Part shown: positions 51,719 through 60,224 of the stretch, in pieces
Layout of the letters: every line of letters begins with the position of its first letter
How positions within the stretch are numbered: the first letter of the stretch is position 1
Source: Lachnospiraceae bacterium
GTDB lineage: Bacteria > Bacillota > Clostridia > Lachnospirales > Lachnospiraceae
Direction of reading: 5' to 3'
Length of the DNA: 64,000 nt
NCBI GenBank assembly: GCA_910574865.1
Contig: CAJTDN010000004.1
Coordinates: forward strand, 278,220 to 342,219
Program-made: the position numbers and the translations under genes
Notes under the pieces: model-generated
What the model saw: only the letters and a program-made list of their open reading frames with translations
Told to the model about the DNA's origin: nothing
Databases searched by the model: none

Positions 51719-54700
51719 ATGAAAGCAACAAAAAGTAATCGAACCGCGATGCGCCGCTGGCGCGGCGTCACGACCCTCACCGCGTCCGTCCTCGCCCTGG
51801 CGGTAGCGGCCGGCCCCATCGTCAATTCGTTCCGCACGGACATTGACAAGTTCCTCGGAACGTCCAGCACGAAGCTGGTACACGACGGTGACGAGAACAT
51901 TTCAGAGGTTTACACCTACACTTCCGACTATGAAAGCACGACGGAATTGGTAAAGGCCATCGAAGACCTGGGCGAGCGCATGAACGAAGAGGGCAGCGTC
52001 TTGCTGAAAAACAACGGCGCGCTGCCCCTGACGGCCGACGAGACGCAAAAGGTGTCCCTGCTCGGATTTTCCAGCTATTATCCGGTCATGGGCGGCGACA
52101 TGGGATCCTCCCTCACGCCAAACGTGGGAACCGACGCGGACACGATCGACTTCGTTCAGGCATTGTCCGCGAAGGGTTTCAAAATCAACGGCAAGATACA
52201 GGATTTATACAAAACCTTGGAACCACAGTTTACGACAGAAATTGACAACTGGGGAAACAAATCCATTTTCACGAGAATCACGGCCCCGTCAATTGGGAGC
52301 ACGTTCTCCAGCAAGGAGCCATCGCAGGCCATCATGGACGAGACGGACGCGGGCTGGAAGGATAGCTTGAAAGAGGACAACGTCATCATCGTCACCCTCG
52401 CCCGCGCGGCAGGCGAAAACCGTACATACCTGCCAGGCACGGACGGCGTGGACGCGTCCCAGAACTTAAACCAGACCGACCCGCTGGGACTCTCCGATGA
52501 CGAGCGCGACCTCGTTGCCGCTGCCGTGGAGAACAAAAAGGCCAACGGCGGAAAGGTCATCGTGCTTTTGAACAACGCGAGCGCCATGGAAATCGACGAG
52601 TTGAAAAATAATGACGACATTGATGCCATGCTGCAAATCGGCTTGCCGGGCGGCTACGGCTTTTACGGCGTGGCAGACATCCTCTCCGGCGAGGCCAATC
52701 CGTCCGGACACCTGACCGACACCTACGCGGTGGTCAACGCGAACGCCCCGTCGGCACAAAACTTTGGCGATTTTCCATATACGAACGGAAATCCGGCATA
52801 CAGCATCAACTCCGTACAAGTGGAGGCCGAAAACATTTACATCGGGTACAAATATTATGAGACGCGCTACATGGACTGCGTACTGGGAGAAGGCAACGCC
52901 TCCGCGGCGGTCGGCAGCACCGATGGCAATGCGTGGAGCTACAATAACGAGGTGTCCTATCCATTTGGATATGGCCTAAGCTACACGACCTTCGAGCAAA
53001 AGCTTGACAGTCTGGACGTGGATTTAGAAAATAAGACCGTCACCGCCAAAGTGACCGTTAAAAACACCGGCGACGTGGCTGGCAAGGACGTGGTGCAATT
53101 GTACGTTTCCACCCCGTACACCAGCTATGACAAGGAACACGGCATTGAGAAAGCCGGCGTACAGCTCTTGGATTACGCGAAGACCGACGTGCTCGAAGCC
53201 GGCGCGTCCGAAACCGTGACCATCGAGGCCGACATGCAATACATGGCAAGCTGGGACAGTTCTTCTGACAATGCCGCCGGCACGAAGGGCTGCTACATTT
53301 TGGATGCCGGAACGTATTATTTCTCCTTGGGAAACGGGGCGCACGAAGCAGCCAACAACGTGCTTTCCGCGCAGGGCAAGAGCACGGCAGACGGCATGAC
53401 CGGGGCCGGGGATGCCGCCATGACCGCGACGTGGAACCTTGAGTCGCTTGACAACGAAAGCTTCGCCCTCACCAAGAACGGCACGGCCGTGGAAAACCAG
53501 TTGGAAGACATGGATTTGAATTACTGGATGCCAGGCACGGTAACGTACATGACCCGCAGCGACTGGGCGGGGACTTTCCCGAAGACTTACGAGAATTTGA
53601 CCGCGACGGACGAAATGCTGGCCGTCCTGGACAATGACAATTACGAAATTTCCGCTGACAACGGCGATACGTCCGCCATCACCTTCGGCGCGGACAACGG
53701 GCTGACCCTGGCACACTTGAAAGGTGTCGATGACATTGACAATCCAGACTACGCCAAATTGCTAGACCAGATTACGTTGGAAGAATGCCTGATTCGCACC
53801 GGCTTTGGCGGCACAAGCACGAAGGCCATCGACTCCATCCATTCCCCGGAGGCGGTACAAAACGATGGGCCGAACGGCATTTACTCTTATCCGCTTGGAC
53901 AATATGCGAACACCGACGCGTCAACGGGCGACCCGTGCGCGATTGACGCGAACGACAAGAACGCGGGCTACATGGCCGGTGTCATGAGCAACGAGACCGT
54001 GATTGCCCAGACATTTAACAAGGATTTGGCAAAGGAATTCGGCCAGGTGATGGGCAACTACTCCTTGTGGGCGAACCTGCCAATTTACTGGGGTTGTGGC
54101 ACGAACCTGCACCGTTCCCCATACAACGCACGTAACCACGAATATTATTCCGAGGACGCGATTCTGACCGCGTACCAAGGCGCGAACTTCGTGGAAGGCG
54201 GCATGGAATATGGCTGTCTGATTGCTCCGAAGCACTTGGCATTTAACGACTCGGAAATCAACCGTACCGGCATCAGCGTGTTCATGACCGAGCAACAAGC
54301 GCGTGAAAATGAATTGCGTGGCACGCAGGCCGTCATTGAAGACGCGGGCGCGCTGGCCGTCATGACCGCTTATAACCGTGTCGGCGTGTACACCGACAAC
54401 TCCCATACGGGACTGTTAATCAACATCCTGCGCGGCGAGTGGGGCTTTAAAGGACTGATGAGCGAAGACTTCATCATGGACGCGAATTACGTTTGTCTGA
54501 AAGAAGCCATCTTAAACGGCGTGACGATGAGCTGCAATACCGGCGACAACACGATGGACGCCATCACCGAGAAATATGGATACTGGACCGTGGAAAACGT
54601 CGGAAAGGACGCACGGCTTTTGACCGCCTTAAAGCAGGCAATGACCTACCAGGCATACGCATTGGCAAATTCCAACGCGATGGACGGCTACACCCCGACC

Positions 54701-54820
54701 ACGCACCTGGTTACCGTGAACACGTGGTATGACAACTTGATTCTCGGACTGCAAATCGCGTTCGCGCTGCTGACACTCCTTGGCGTCGTCATGTACATGC
54801 GTTCCGCCAAGAAGAATTAA
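51719..54820 (+). CDS. Membrane-anchored GH3 glycosidase with permuted domains
   Basis: A 1033-residue GH3 enzyme whose domains are in reverse order. The (alpha/beta)6 sandwich is first (MNEEGSVLLKNNGALPLT), then a fibronectin-III-like domain (DVAGKDVVQLYVSTPYTSYD), then the TIM barrel (about residue 680 onward). In the barrel, FKGLMSEDFIMDANY carries the likely nucleophile Asp917. Reversed GH3 enzymes are known from ruminal Clostridia. There is a hydrophobic helix at residues 16-36 and another at the C-terminus (LILGLQIAFALLTLLGVVMY, basic end), so the protein seems anchored at both ends, with the catalytic part outside. TAAAGGAGGTTTCGTACC precedes the ATG. Glucosidase or xylosidase specificity cannot be told. 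Confidence 0.9.
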   Translation: MKATKSNRTAMRRWRGVTTLTASVLALAVAAGPIVNSFRTDIDKFLGTSSTKLVHDGDENISEVYTYTSDYESTTELVKAIEDLGERMNEEGSVLLKNNGALPLTADETQKVSLLGFSSYYPVMGGDMGSSLTPNVGTDADTIDFVQALSAKGFKINGKIQDLYKTLEPQFTTEIDNWGNKSIFTRITAPSIGSTFSSKEPSQAIMDETDAGWKDSLKEDNVIIVTLARAAGENRTYLPGTDGVDASQNLNQTDPLGLSDDERDLVAAAVENKKANGGKVIVLLNNASAMEIDELKNNDDIDAMLQIGLPGGYGFYGVADILSGEANPSGHLTDTYAVVNANAPSAQNFGDFPYTNGNPAYSINSVQVEAENIYIGYKYYETRYMDCVLGEGNASAAVGSTDGNAWSYNNEVSYPFGYGLSYTTFEQKLDSLDVDLENKTVTAKVTVKNTGDVAGKDVVQLYVSTPYTSYDKEHGIEKAGVQLLDYAKTDVLEAGASETVTIEADMQYMASWDSSSDNAAGTKGCYILDAGTYYFSLGNGAHEAANNVLSAQGKSTADGMTGAGDAAMTATWNLESLDNESFALTKNGTAVENQLEDMDLNYWMPGTVTYMTRSDWAGTFPKTYENLTATDEMLAVLDNDNYEISADNGDTSAITFGADNGLTLAHLKGVDDIDNPDYAKLLDQITLEECLIRTGFGGTSTKAIDSIHSPEAVQNDGPNGIYSYPLGQYANTDASTGDPCAIDANDKNAGYMAGVMSNETVIAQTFNKDLAKEFGQVMGNYSLWANLPIYWGCGTNLHRSPYNARNHEYYSEDAILTAYQGANFVEGGMEYGCLIAPKHLAFNDSEINRTGISVFMTEQQARENELRGTQAVIEDAGALAVMTAYNRVGVYTDNSHTGLLINILRGEWGFKGLMSEDFIMDANYVCLKEAILNGVTMSCNTGDNTMDAITEKYGYWTVENVGKDARLLTALKQAMTYQAYALANSNAMDGYTPTTHLVTVNTWYDNLILGLQIAFALLTLLGVVMYMRSAKKN

Positions 54821-54980
54821 GTACATTCGCACGTAAGCACTCAATATACGAGTGCCAAGTGCTCTTGACTCTTGGAAACTCCGCACGGCTAGGCTCGTGC
54901 AATACCTCGCCAAGAAGTGCGGAGTACATTCGCACGTAAGCACTCAAAATACGAGTGCTAAGTGCTCATAGTAGGGAGGT
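54821..54980 (+). repeat. Intergenic structured repeat, copy 3
   Basis: The core GGAAACTCCGCACGGCTAGG ... ACCTCGCCAAGAAGTGCGGAG (54874-54923) is flanked on both sides by GTACATTCGCACGTAAGCAC arms (54821 and 54922) with small AGCACTC/GAGTGCT hairpins. The right arm ends CTCATAGTAGGGAGG, running into the ribosome binding site of the next gene, as in the V-ATPase copies. Confidence 0.8.
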
Positions 54981-54986
54981 TTCATT

Positions 54987-55415
54987 ATGAAAAGAAAAAC
55001 ATCTGCCGGTCTGTTTATGACCGCGATTTCCATCATTGCCGCCGTCGTTGGTTTCATCTATTATATGATGAACTGTAACACGGCCTACTTTGCCAACTTG
55101 GGCGTAAACCCGGTCGTAATCGGCTGCATCGTCGCCGCCATCGTTTTGCAGGTCGTCCTAATCATTGTCGGAATGAAAGGCCAGCCGATGTGGATCGACA
55201 TTTTGCCCATCGCCATTTCCGTATTTCTGATGCTTGGCACCATCAATTTCGTAAGCGCCCGCGTCAATGGCTTCGCAGCCATCCTCACGTTTGAGAACAA
55301 CGCGGAAAACATGGCCGACCTAAGTAGCGCGATTATCGGCATTGCGGCATGCCTGATTGCCACCGTCGTGAGCATCGTGGCATCCTTCTTCGATGTCACG
55401 AAAGAGGCGGCGTGA
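54987..55415 (+). CDS. Four-helix membrane protein next to GH3
   Basis: A 142-residue protein with four membrane helices: LFMTAISIIAAVVGFIYYMM, GCIVAAIVLQVVLIIVG, WIDILPIAISVFLMLGTINF, and AIIGIAACLIATVVSIVASF. TAGGGAGGTTTCATT precedes the ATG. Small membrane proteins of this type often follow membrane-bound GH3 genes in Lachnospiraceae; they may be a partner of the glycosidase, but nothing is established. Confidence 0.7.
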   Translation: MKRKTSAGLFMTAISIIAAVVGFIYYMMNCNTAYFANLGVNPVVIGCIVAAIVLQVVLIIVGMKGQPMWIDILPIAISVFLMLGTINFVSARVNGFAAILTFENNAENMADLSSAIIGIAACLIATVVSIVASFFDVTKEAA

Positions 55416-55836
55416 TGAAAAAACTCCAAGCTTTCGACATTGTACCGATTCAGCAAAATACGTTAAATTGTGCAATATTTCGAAGCGAAAAAACTTCAAA
55501 ACAACATGGCAACCTTGGTTTTTAAAGGGGTTACGCTACATGTTTCGAGGCCGGAGAACAAGATAGGCAATTCCCCGGCCTCAAACCATATACAGAGTAT
55601 TACTTTTTCGGGCTTGAAATTAGGGAACCGCAAGAAAGTATTTTATGTAAATTGCTAGTGTACTGACACGTTGGTTTTTGATAAAACCACGCTGAATATT
55701 TGTACATCGATAAGGCGGATGAAAGAGGCGATGTGGACATTTTCCTCCCATTTAAACTTGCCATCATCCCTTGTTAAGGATAGCAGTTAGCATTATATTA
55801 GGAAATGCAACAAACAAATGCTTTGGAGGCTTGCGC
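55416..55836. other. Gap with a hairpin terminator and coding traces
   Basis: At 55547-55582 GAGGCCGGAGAA pairs with TTCCCCGGCCTC around a 12-base loop, probably ending the GH78 operon. Between 55600 and 55770 a broken frame reads YFFGLEIREPQESILCK and later LYIDKADERGDVDIFLPFKL, so a small gene once lay here. No intact gene is seen. Confidence 0.45.
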
Positions 55837-57969
55837 ATGAAAAGGATAAATCAAAAAATATCCGGCAGTTTATTATTTAGAACCTTTACTTTTTTGATAC
55901 CGATTTTATTGTTCATGTTTTCCATGGCATGCCTTGTCTCCTGCGCACAAAGTGAAAAACGCACCTCTGATTCCTCACAAGACGACGTGCAGTTTTGCCA
56001 AGTCGTTCTGGAAGACAATGAGGCTTTTGTAGCAAAAGAATCGGTTCTGCGCGTTCCGCGCGGCGGGACGGCCGTATTTTCCTTGCGCGTAAATGAAGGG
56101 TACACGCTTATCGGTACTGATTTTTCCGATTCTGCCAATGCCATGCTCCAAATGGACGGTACAAGCGCAACTTTGACAATCCACAACGTGATTTACCCCG
56201 CCGTGGTTTCCATCATGGCAGACAAAACCCCCATAACAATACAATATGCCGCCAATGGCGGGACGCGCCTGGACGGTTTAGACGCGTCCATGCCCATAAG
56301 CATCGATGTCACTGACTCCAAGCTACGCCACAACACGTCTGTCGGCATTGACTTGTTTTCCCGCGACGGCTTCACGCTGATTGGTTGGAACACCGCCCCC
56401 GACGGAAATGGAACCGCCGTGGGACTAGGCAGCCGCGTCGCCTGGGAAGAGGGCCTGACATTGTATGCCCAGTGGAGCAAGTGGACGGACGACTCCTTCT
56501 TTTCCTTTGAAATCCGTGGCGACGGCGCGATCATTACCGGGTTTCGAAGTACAGAATTCCACACTGGTGCAAATACGTCAGTAACTGGTGCAAATGCGTC
56601 AGTAACTGGCGGTTCACCAGATTCGCGGATTGCGGATGCGACTGGCGATTTGCCAGACTTACGGGTCGCGAATGTGGAGGCAGGCAGTGACATACTGACG
56701 ATTCCGGCCAATTTAGGCGGCCATCCCGTGCTTTCCATTGACGAATATGCCTTTCAGAATTGCCCGGCCAAGACCGTCATTTTGCCGCCCGGCCTTAAGA
56801 GCGTCCGTGCCTACGCCTTTTGCGGCTCCGCGCTTGAGACCCTCTATCTGTCTGATGACATTGTAAGCGTGAGCGACTACGCCTTCAAAGATTGCCCTGA
56901 TTTTTCCACGCTTCACGTCAACGCGGTGGAAGCTCCCGTGTACGGCACGAATTATTATGCGACGTTCCAGGACAAATTCGACCGTCTCGTCTCTTTGCGG
57001 GACGAAAAGAAAATCGTACTCTTTTCCGGTTCTTCCACGCGTTTTGGTTATGACAGCGAAATGATTGACGACGCTTTTCCCGATTATGAAGTAGTCAACA
57101 TGGGCGTTTTTGCTTATACGAATGCCTACCCGCAGCTTTTGCTGATTCTTGACAATATGCAAAAGGGCGACATTTTGTTGCATTCCCCGGAATTTGATGC
57201 CGCACAACGGCAATTTTGCGTCCGCACGGAATTAGACGCCCCCTTCTTTTGCATGATGGAGGCAAATTATGACACTCTCGCCTTGCTGGATTTACGGGAG
57301 ACCACCCTGGTTTTCACGGCGTTCAATTCCTATTTAAAAACAAAGGAATCCCTGCCGCCGCAAAACTATTCCCTCTCCCCCGCCGATTATGACGAGGACG
57401 GAAACCCGCTCGCGGCGAATGGCCATGAGGATGGCACGCATTCCAGCACGGCGAACGATTACGAAAATGGCGCAAATCCCAATGCGGCGAACGATTGCGA
57501 AGATGGCACAAGTTCCAACGCATGCAAGAGCTACAATGAATATGGGGATTATGTTTTGTACCGCCCGAATGCCGATACGGACGAACCCGTTTATGGCCTG
57601 GGCGTAGAATACACCGTGTCCGCCTTTCCCGCCAATTTTATCGAATCCTTGAACCAAGCGTACTCCCGTTTCCTGCAAAATGGCATTACCGTCTATTTTG
57701 CCTACGCGCCGCGCAACCGCCTCGCCCTCTCCGAGGAAAGCACGGAAACAGAACGTGAAAAATTACACGCTTACTTTCAAGAAACGCTCCTCGTCCCCGT
57801 GATTTCCGAATTGGAGGACTCACTATATCCGGGCCGCTATCTTTACGGCACGGACAACCACCTTTCCACCGAAGGGGTCGCGATGCGCACGGAAAGCATT
57901 ATAGAAGATTTACAAAAACAAATGGAGCGAGACAAGCTGGAAGACACGAACACGAATCGGAAACAATGA
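55837..57969 (+). CDS. Lipoprotein with InlB-type repeat, LRR and SGNH-like domain
   Basis: A 710-residue lipoprotein. A signal peptide ends in the lipobox LVSCAQ. Domains in order: a Listeria-Bacteroides (InlB B-type) repeat around residues 125-210 (TIQYAANGGTRLDG ... GFTLIGWNTAPDGNGTAV), then BspA-like LRR_5 repeats (VLSIDEYAFQNCPAKTVILP, SVSDYAFKDCPDFSTLHV). The C-terminal SGNH-like domain has Ser399 in VLFSGSSTRFGYDS and Asp673-x-His675 in GTDNHLSTEG. Tandem repeats interrupt it at 56563 (21-bp units) and 57415 (36-bp units). GGAGGCTTGCGC precedes the ATG 55837. With the MBOAT gene behind it, an O-acyl-transfer role at the cell surface is likely; the acceptor is unknown. Confidence 0.8.
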   Translation: MKRINQKISGSLLFRTFTFLIPILLFMFSMACLVSCAQSEKRTSDSSQDDVQFCQVVLEDNEAFVAKESVLRVPRGGTAVFSLRVNEGYTLIGTDFSDSANAMLQMDGTSATLTIHNVIYPAVVSIMADKTPITIQYAANGGTRLDGLDASMPISIDVTDSKLRHNTSVGIDLFSRDGFTLIGWNTAPDGNGTAVGLGSRVAWEEGLTLYAQWSKWTDDSFFSFEIRGDGAIITGFRSTEFHTGANTSVTGANASVTGGSPDSRIADATGDLPDLRVANVEAGSDILTIPANLGGHPVLSIDEYAFQNCPAKTVILPPGLKSVRAYAFCGSALETLYLSDDIVSVSDYAFKDCPDFSTLHVNAVEAPVYGTNYYATFQDKFDRLVSLRDEKKIVLFSGSSTRFGYDSEMIDDAFPDYEVVNMGVFAYTNAYPQLLLILDNMQKGDILLHSPEFDAAQRQFCVRTELDAPFFCMMEANYDTLALLDLRETTLVFTAFNSYLKTKESLPPQNYSLSPADYDEDGNPLAANGHEDGTHSSTANDYENGANPNAANDCEDGTSSNACKSYNEYGDYVLYRPNADTDEPVYGLGVEYTVSAFPANFIESLNQAYSRFLQNGITVYFAYAPRNRLALSEESTETEREKLHAYFQETLLVPVISELEDSLYPGRYLYGTDNHLSTEGVAMRTESIIEDLQKQMERDKLEDTNTNRKQ
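56563..56604. repeat. 21-bp tandem repeat in coding sequence
   Basis: ACTGGTGCAAATRCGTCAGT units start at 56563 and 56584, with a partial third at 56605; they encode TGANxSV. The frame is kept. Confidence 0.85.
57415..57522. repeat. 36-bp tandem repeat in coding sequence
   Basis: Three 36-bp units begin GCGAAYG and encode variants of ANDxEDGxxxxx, in a loop of the SGNH-like domain. The frame is kept. Confidence 0.85.
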
Positions 57970-57974
57970 CAAGC

Positions 57975-58157
57975 CGACCACCTAACAAAAAGTACACACC
58001 GGCAAACTTACCGCCCAACAAAATGTGCACGACGGCAAACTTACCGCCCAACAAAATGTGCACGACGGCAAACCCGCCGCCCAACAAAATGTGCACGACG
58101 GCAAAACGCCGTCCAACAAAATGTACACGACGGCAAACCGTCGTCCAACAAAATGCA
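57975..58157. repeat. 33-bp tandem repeat leading into a ribosome binding site
   Basis: About five and a half units of 33 bp (one is 32) on CCGCCCAACAAAATGTGCAC plus GACGGCAAAC. The last unit is broken at CAACAAAATGC and continues AGGAGGTAACC, the ribosome binding site of the next gene. Six copies of AACAAAA precede candidate ATGs, but none has a ribosome binding site. It is not a CRISPR array since no spacers are present. Confidence 0.9.
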
Positions 58158-58167
58158 GGAGGTAACC

Positions 58168-58338
58168 ATGAAGCAAAAAATAATTGCCCTCGCCACATTT
58201 TTAATCGCTCTCCTTGTCGTTACGGGACTTTTCGTGGCACTCGTCATGGGAGCGACCTTGCAGGAATTATTGACTCCCCTGCTCGTGCTCCTTGTCGGAT
58301 ATCTGATTATATTCTTACGTCAGGAAAAAGGGGGCTGA
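58168..58338 (+). CDS. Two-helix mini-protein of the acyltransferase locus
   Basis: A 56-residue protein with two membrane helices, IIALATFLIALLVVTGLFVA and LTPLLVLLVGYLIIFL. AGGAGGTAACC precedes ATG 58168; it ends 3 bp before the MBOAT gene. Its position before an MBOAT is like that of the DltX/small helper peptides, though the sequence is not the DltX type. Probable helper or assembly factor of the MBOAT. Confidence 0.7.
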   Translation: MKQKIIALATFLIALLVVTGLFVALVMGATLQELLTPLLVLLVGYLIIFLRQEKGG

Positions 58339-58341
58339 AAA

Positions 58342-60120
58342 ATGAACTTTACTTCATTGGATTTTTTACTTTTCCTTCCCGCCACGCTCCTGCTCTGCCG
58401 TCTTTTTCCCGCGCGTTTTCGTTGGCCGCTTTTACTTGCGGCAAGCTATTTTTTCTATATGCGATATACGCCATGGGTCGGTCTGCTGCTTTTCGGGGCG
58501 ACCTTCGTCTCCTGGTTCTGCGCGGGAAAAATCGCTGTTGCACACGAGGGCGATTCGATAACGCGAACGGCCAAAATGACGGCACATGAGAACGACGCGA
58601 CATACGGATCGCGGCATGCGAACATGCGGACGATGACATCAAAACATTCCCGACCGGGGAAACGTTTCTGGCTGACGCTTGGTATCGCGACCCCGCTCGC
58701 CTGCCTTTTCATTTTTAAATACATGGGCTTTTTGGGACAGATAATCGAGTCCGTTTTCGGGCTTTTTTTCGGGAAACCCATGGATTCCTTATGGGGTAAA
58801 TCCGCAGGCTTCTCATGGGACATTCTGCTACCGGCCGGAATCTCATTTTACACGTTCCAGACGTTGTCCTACGTCATCGACGTCTACCGAAAGAACCTGA
58901 AGCACGAGACGCACTTTGGCTACTACGCGCTTTACGTCTCCTTTTTTCCACAGCTCGTTGCCGGGCCAATCGAACGCCCCGGAAACCTATTGCCGCAATT
59001 AAAACGGGAGAACGCCTTTTATCCAGAAAATCTGCTTCCCGGCTTTTGTCAAATGCTAATTGGATTCTTCAAGAAACTGGTCGTGGCGGACTACCTCGCC
59101 CGCTTTGTTGACGTTGCCTTTGCCTCCCCCAAACTCGTACAAGGACCAGGAGTCGCTCTGGCCGCCTGCCTTTTCGCGATACAAATTTACTGTGATTTCT
59201 CCGGGTACTGTGACATTGCGGCAGGAGTCGCCGGGATGCTCGGTATCCGCCTGGTGAAAAATTTCGACCGTCCATATTCAGCGGGCAGCATTCGTGAATT
59301 TTGGCATCGGTGGCACGTCAGCCTGACAAGCTGGTTCACTGATTATATTTACATCCCCCTCGGCGGAAGCCGCAAGGGAATTTGGCGGCAAACATGCAAC
59401 GTGCTAATCGTATTTTTCATCAGCGGACTGTGGCATGGAGCGGCGTGGCATTATGTTCTGTGGGGATGCATCCATGGAATGTACTTGACGGCCGGCATCC
59501 TCTACCATAAGTTCATCACGCGCCATGTGACACGCACCGCAACCGGTTCACGCAGAACGAATGGAGACGCAGCCGGTTCGCGCCAAACCAACAACCGCGA
59601 CAAGCGCACGTCCACTCCACACCAAGACGATAAACACGACAAACACGCGCCTTTTTGCTACGGCTGCAACGTCCCCATACAGTTCGCCCACAAGCTTTGG
59701 ACGTTGACCCTCGTCTGTTTCGCCTGGATTTTTTTCCGGGCGCAGACCGTTTCCGACGCCTTCGCGATGGTGTCACATCTGGGAAACGGCTGGAACGCAA
59801 ACGGCATCGCGGCCACCGTGAACCTCCTACAAATAACGCCGCTCGACATAGGGCAGACCGCGCTCATATTGCTCGTGCTTGAACTTTTGGAAAAATTCGG
59901 AAAAATTATGGAACACGAAACAACGCACGATGAGGGGTACAGCACGGGACATGGCACGGGACATGGCGCGACTCGCGACGCGCAAAACTCGTCTCATCAA
60001 ACGAATTCCTCCCCCCTGCAGGCCGCCATCATTTTTTACCTGATTTTAACCATCTGCACTGCGTGGCTAACGTTGTTATCACAAAACGCGGCAGGAACGT
60101 TTATATATTTTCAATTTTGA
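58342..60120 (+). CDS. MBOAT-family O-acyltransferase (AlgI/DltB type)
   Basis: A 592-residue membrane-bound O-acyltransferase with about eleven helices. Signatures: PAGISFYTFQTLSYVIDVYR, SFFPQLVAGPIERPGNLLPQ, DFSGYCDIAAGVAGMLGI, FWHRWHVSLTSWF and the catalytic His365 in SGLWHGAAWHYVLWG. AlgI relatives pass acyl (usually acetyl) groups from the cytoplasm to an SGNH partner outside. Two cytoplasmic loops and a third C-terminal loop carry extra low-complexity stretches (HEGDSITRTAKMTAHEND; TATGSRRTNGDAAGSRQTN; STGHGTGHGATRDAQNSS). AAAAAGGGGGCTGAAAA precedes the ATG. It is flanked by the two SGNH/LRR genes. Confidence 0.9.
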   Translation: MNFTSLDFLLFLPATLLLCRLFPARFRWPLLLAASYFFYMRYTPWVGLLLFGATFVSWFCAGKIAVAHEGDSITRTAKMTAHENDATYGSRHANMRTMTSKHSRPGKRFWLTLGIATPLACLFIFKYMGFLGQIIESVFGLFFGKPMDSLWGKSAGFSWDILLPAGISFYTFQTLSYVIDVYRKNLKHETHFGYYALYVSFFPQLVAGPIERPGNLLPQLKRENAFYPENLLPGFCQMLIGFFKKLVVADYLARFVDVAFASPKLVQGPGVALAACLFAIQIYCDFSGYCDIAAGVAGMLGIRLVKNFDRPYSAGSIREFWHRWHVSLTSWFTDYIYIPLGGSRKGIWRQTCNVLIVFFISGLWHGAAWHYVLWGCIHGMYLTAGILYHKFITRHVTRTATGSRRTNGDAAGSRQTNNRDKRTSTPHQDDKHDKHAPFCYGCNVPIQFAHKLWTLTLVCFAWIFFRAQTVSDAFAMVSHLGNGWNANGIAATVNLLQITPLDIGQTALILLVLELLEKFGKIMEHETTHDEGYSTGHGTGHGATRDAQNSSHQTNSSPLQAAIIFYLILTICTAWLTLLSQNAAGTFIYFQF

Positions 60121-60224
60121 CGATGCCGGATCAAAAGATCATGCTTGCATAAAGAACACGACTTTGAAACCCGCAAAAAGGCACCAAAAAGTATCCGTTT
60201 TTCAACGAAAGGACAAACCCAGCC

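Noticed and set aside
57975-58157. Possible CRISPR array or coding repeat (frame starting 57966)
   Set aside because: No spacers. The frame overlapping the lipoprotein stop has no ribosome binding site and runs antiphase through the mini-protein and MBOAT genes.
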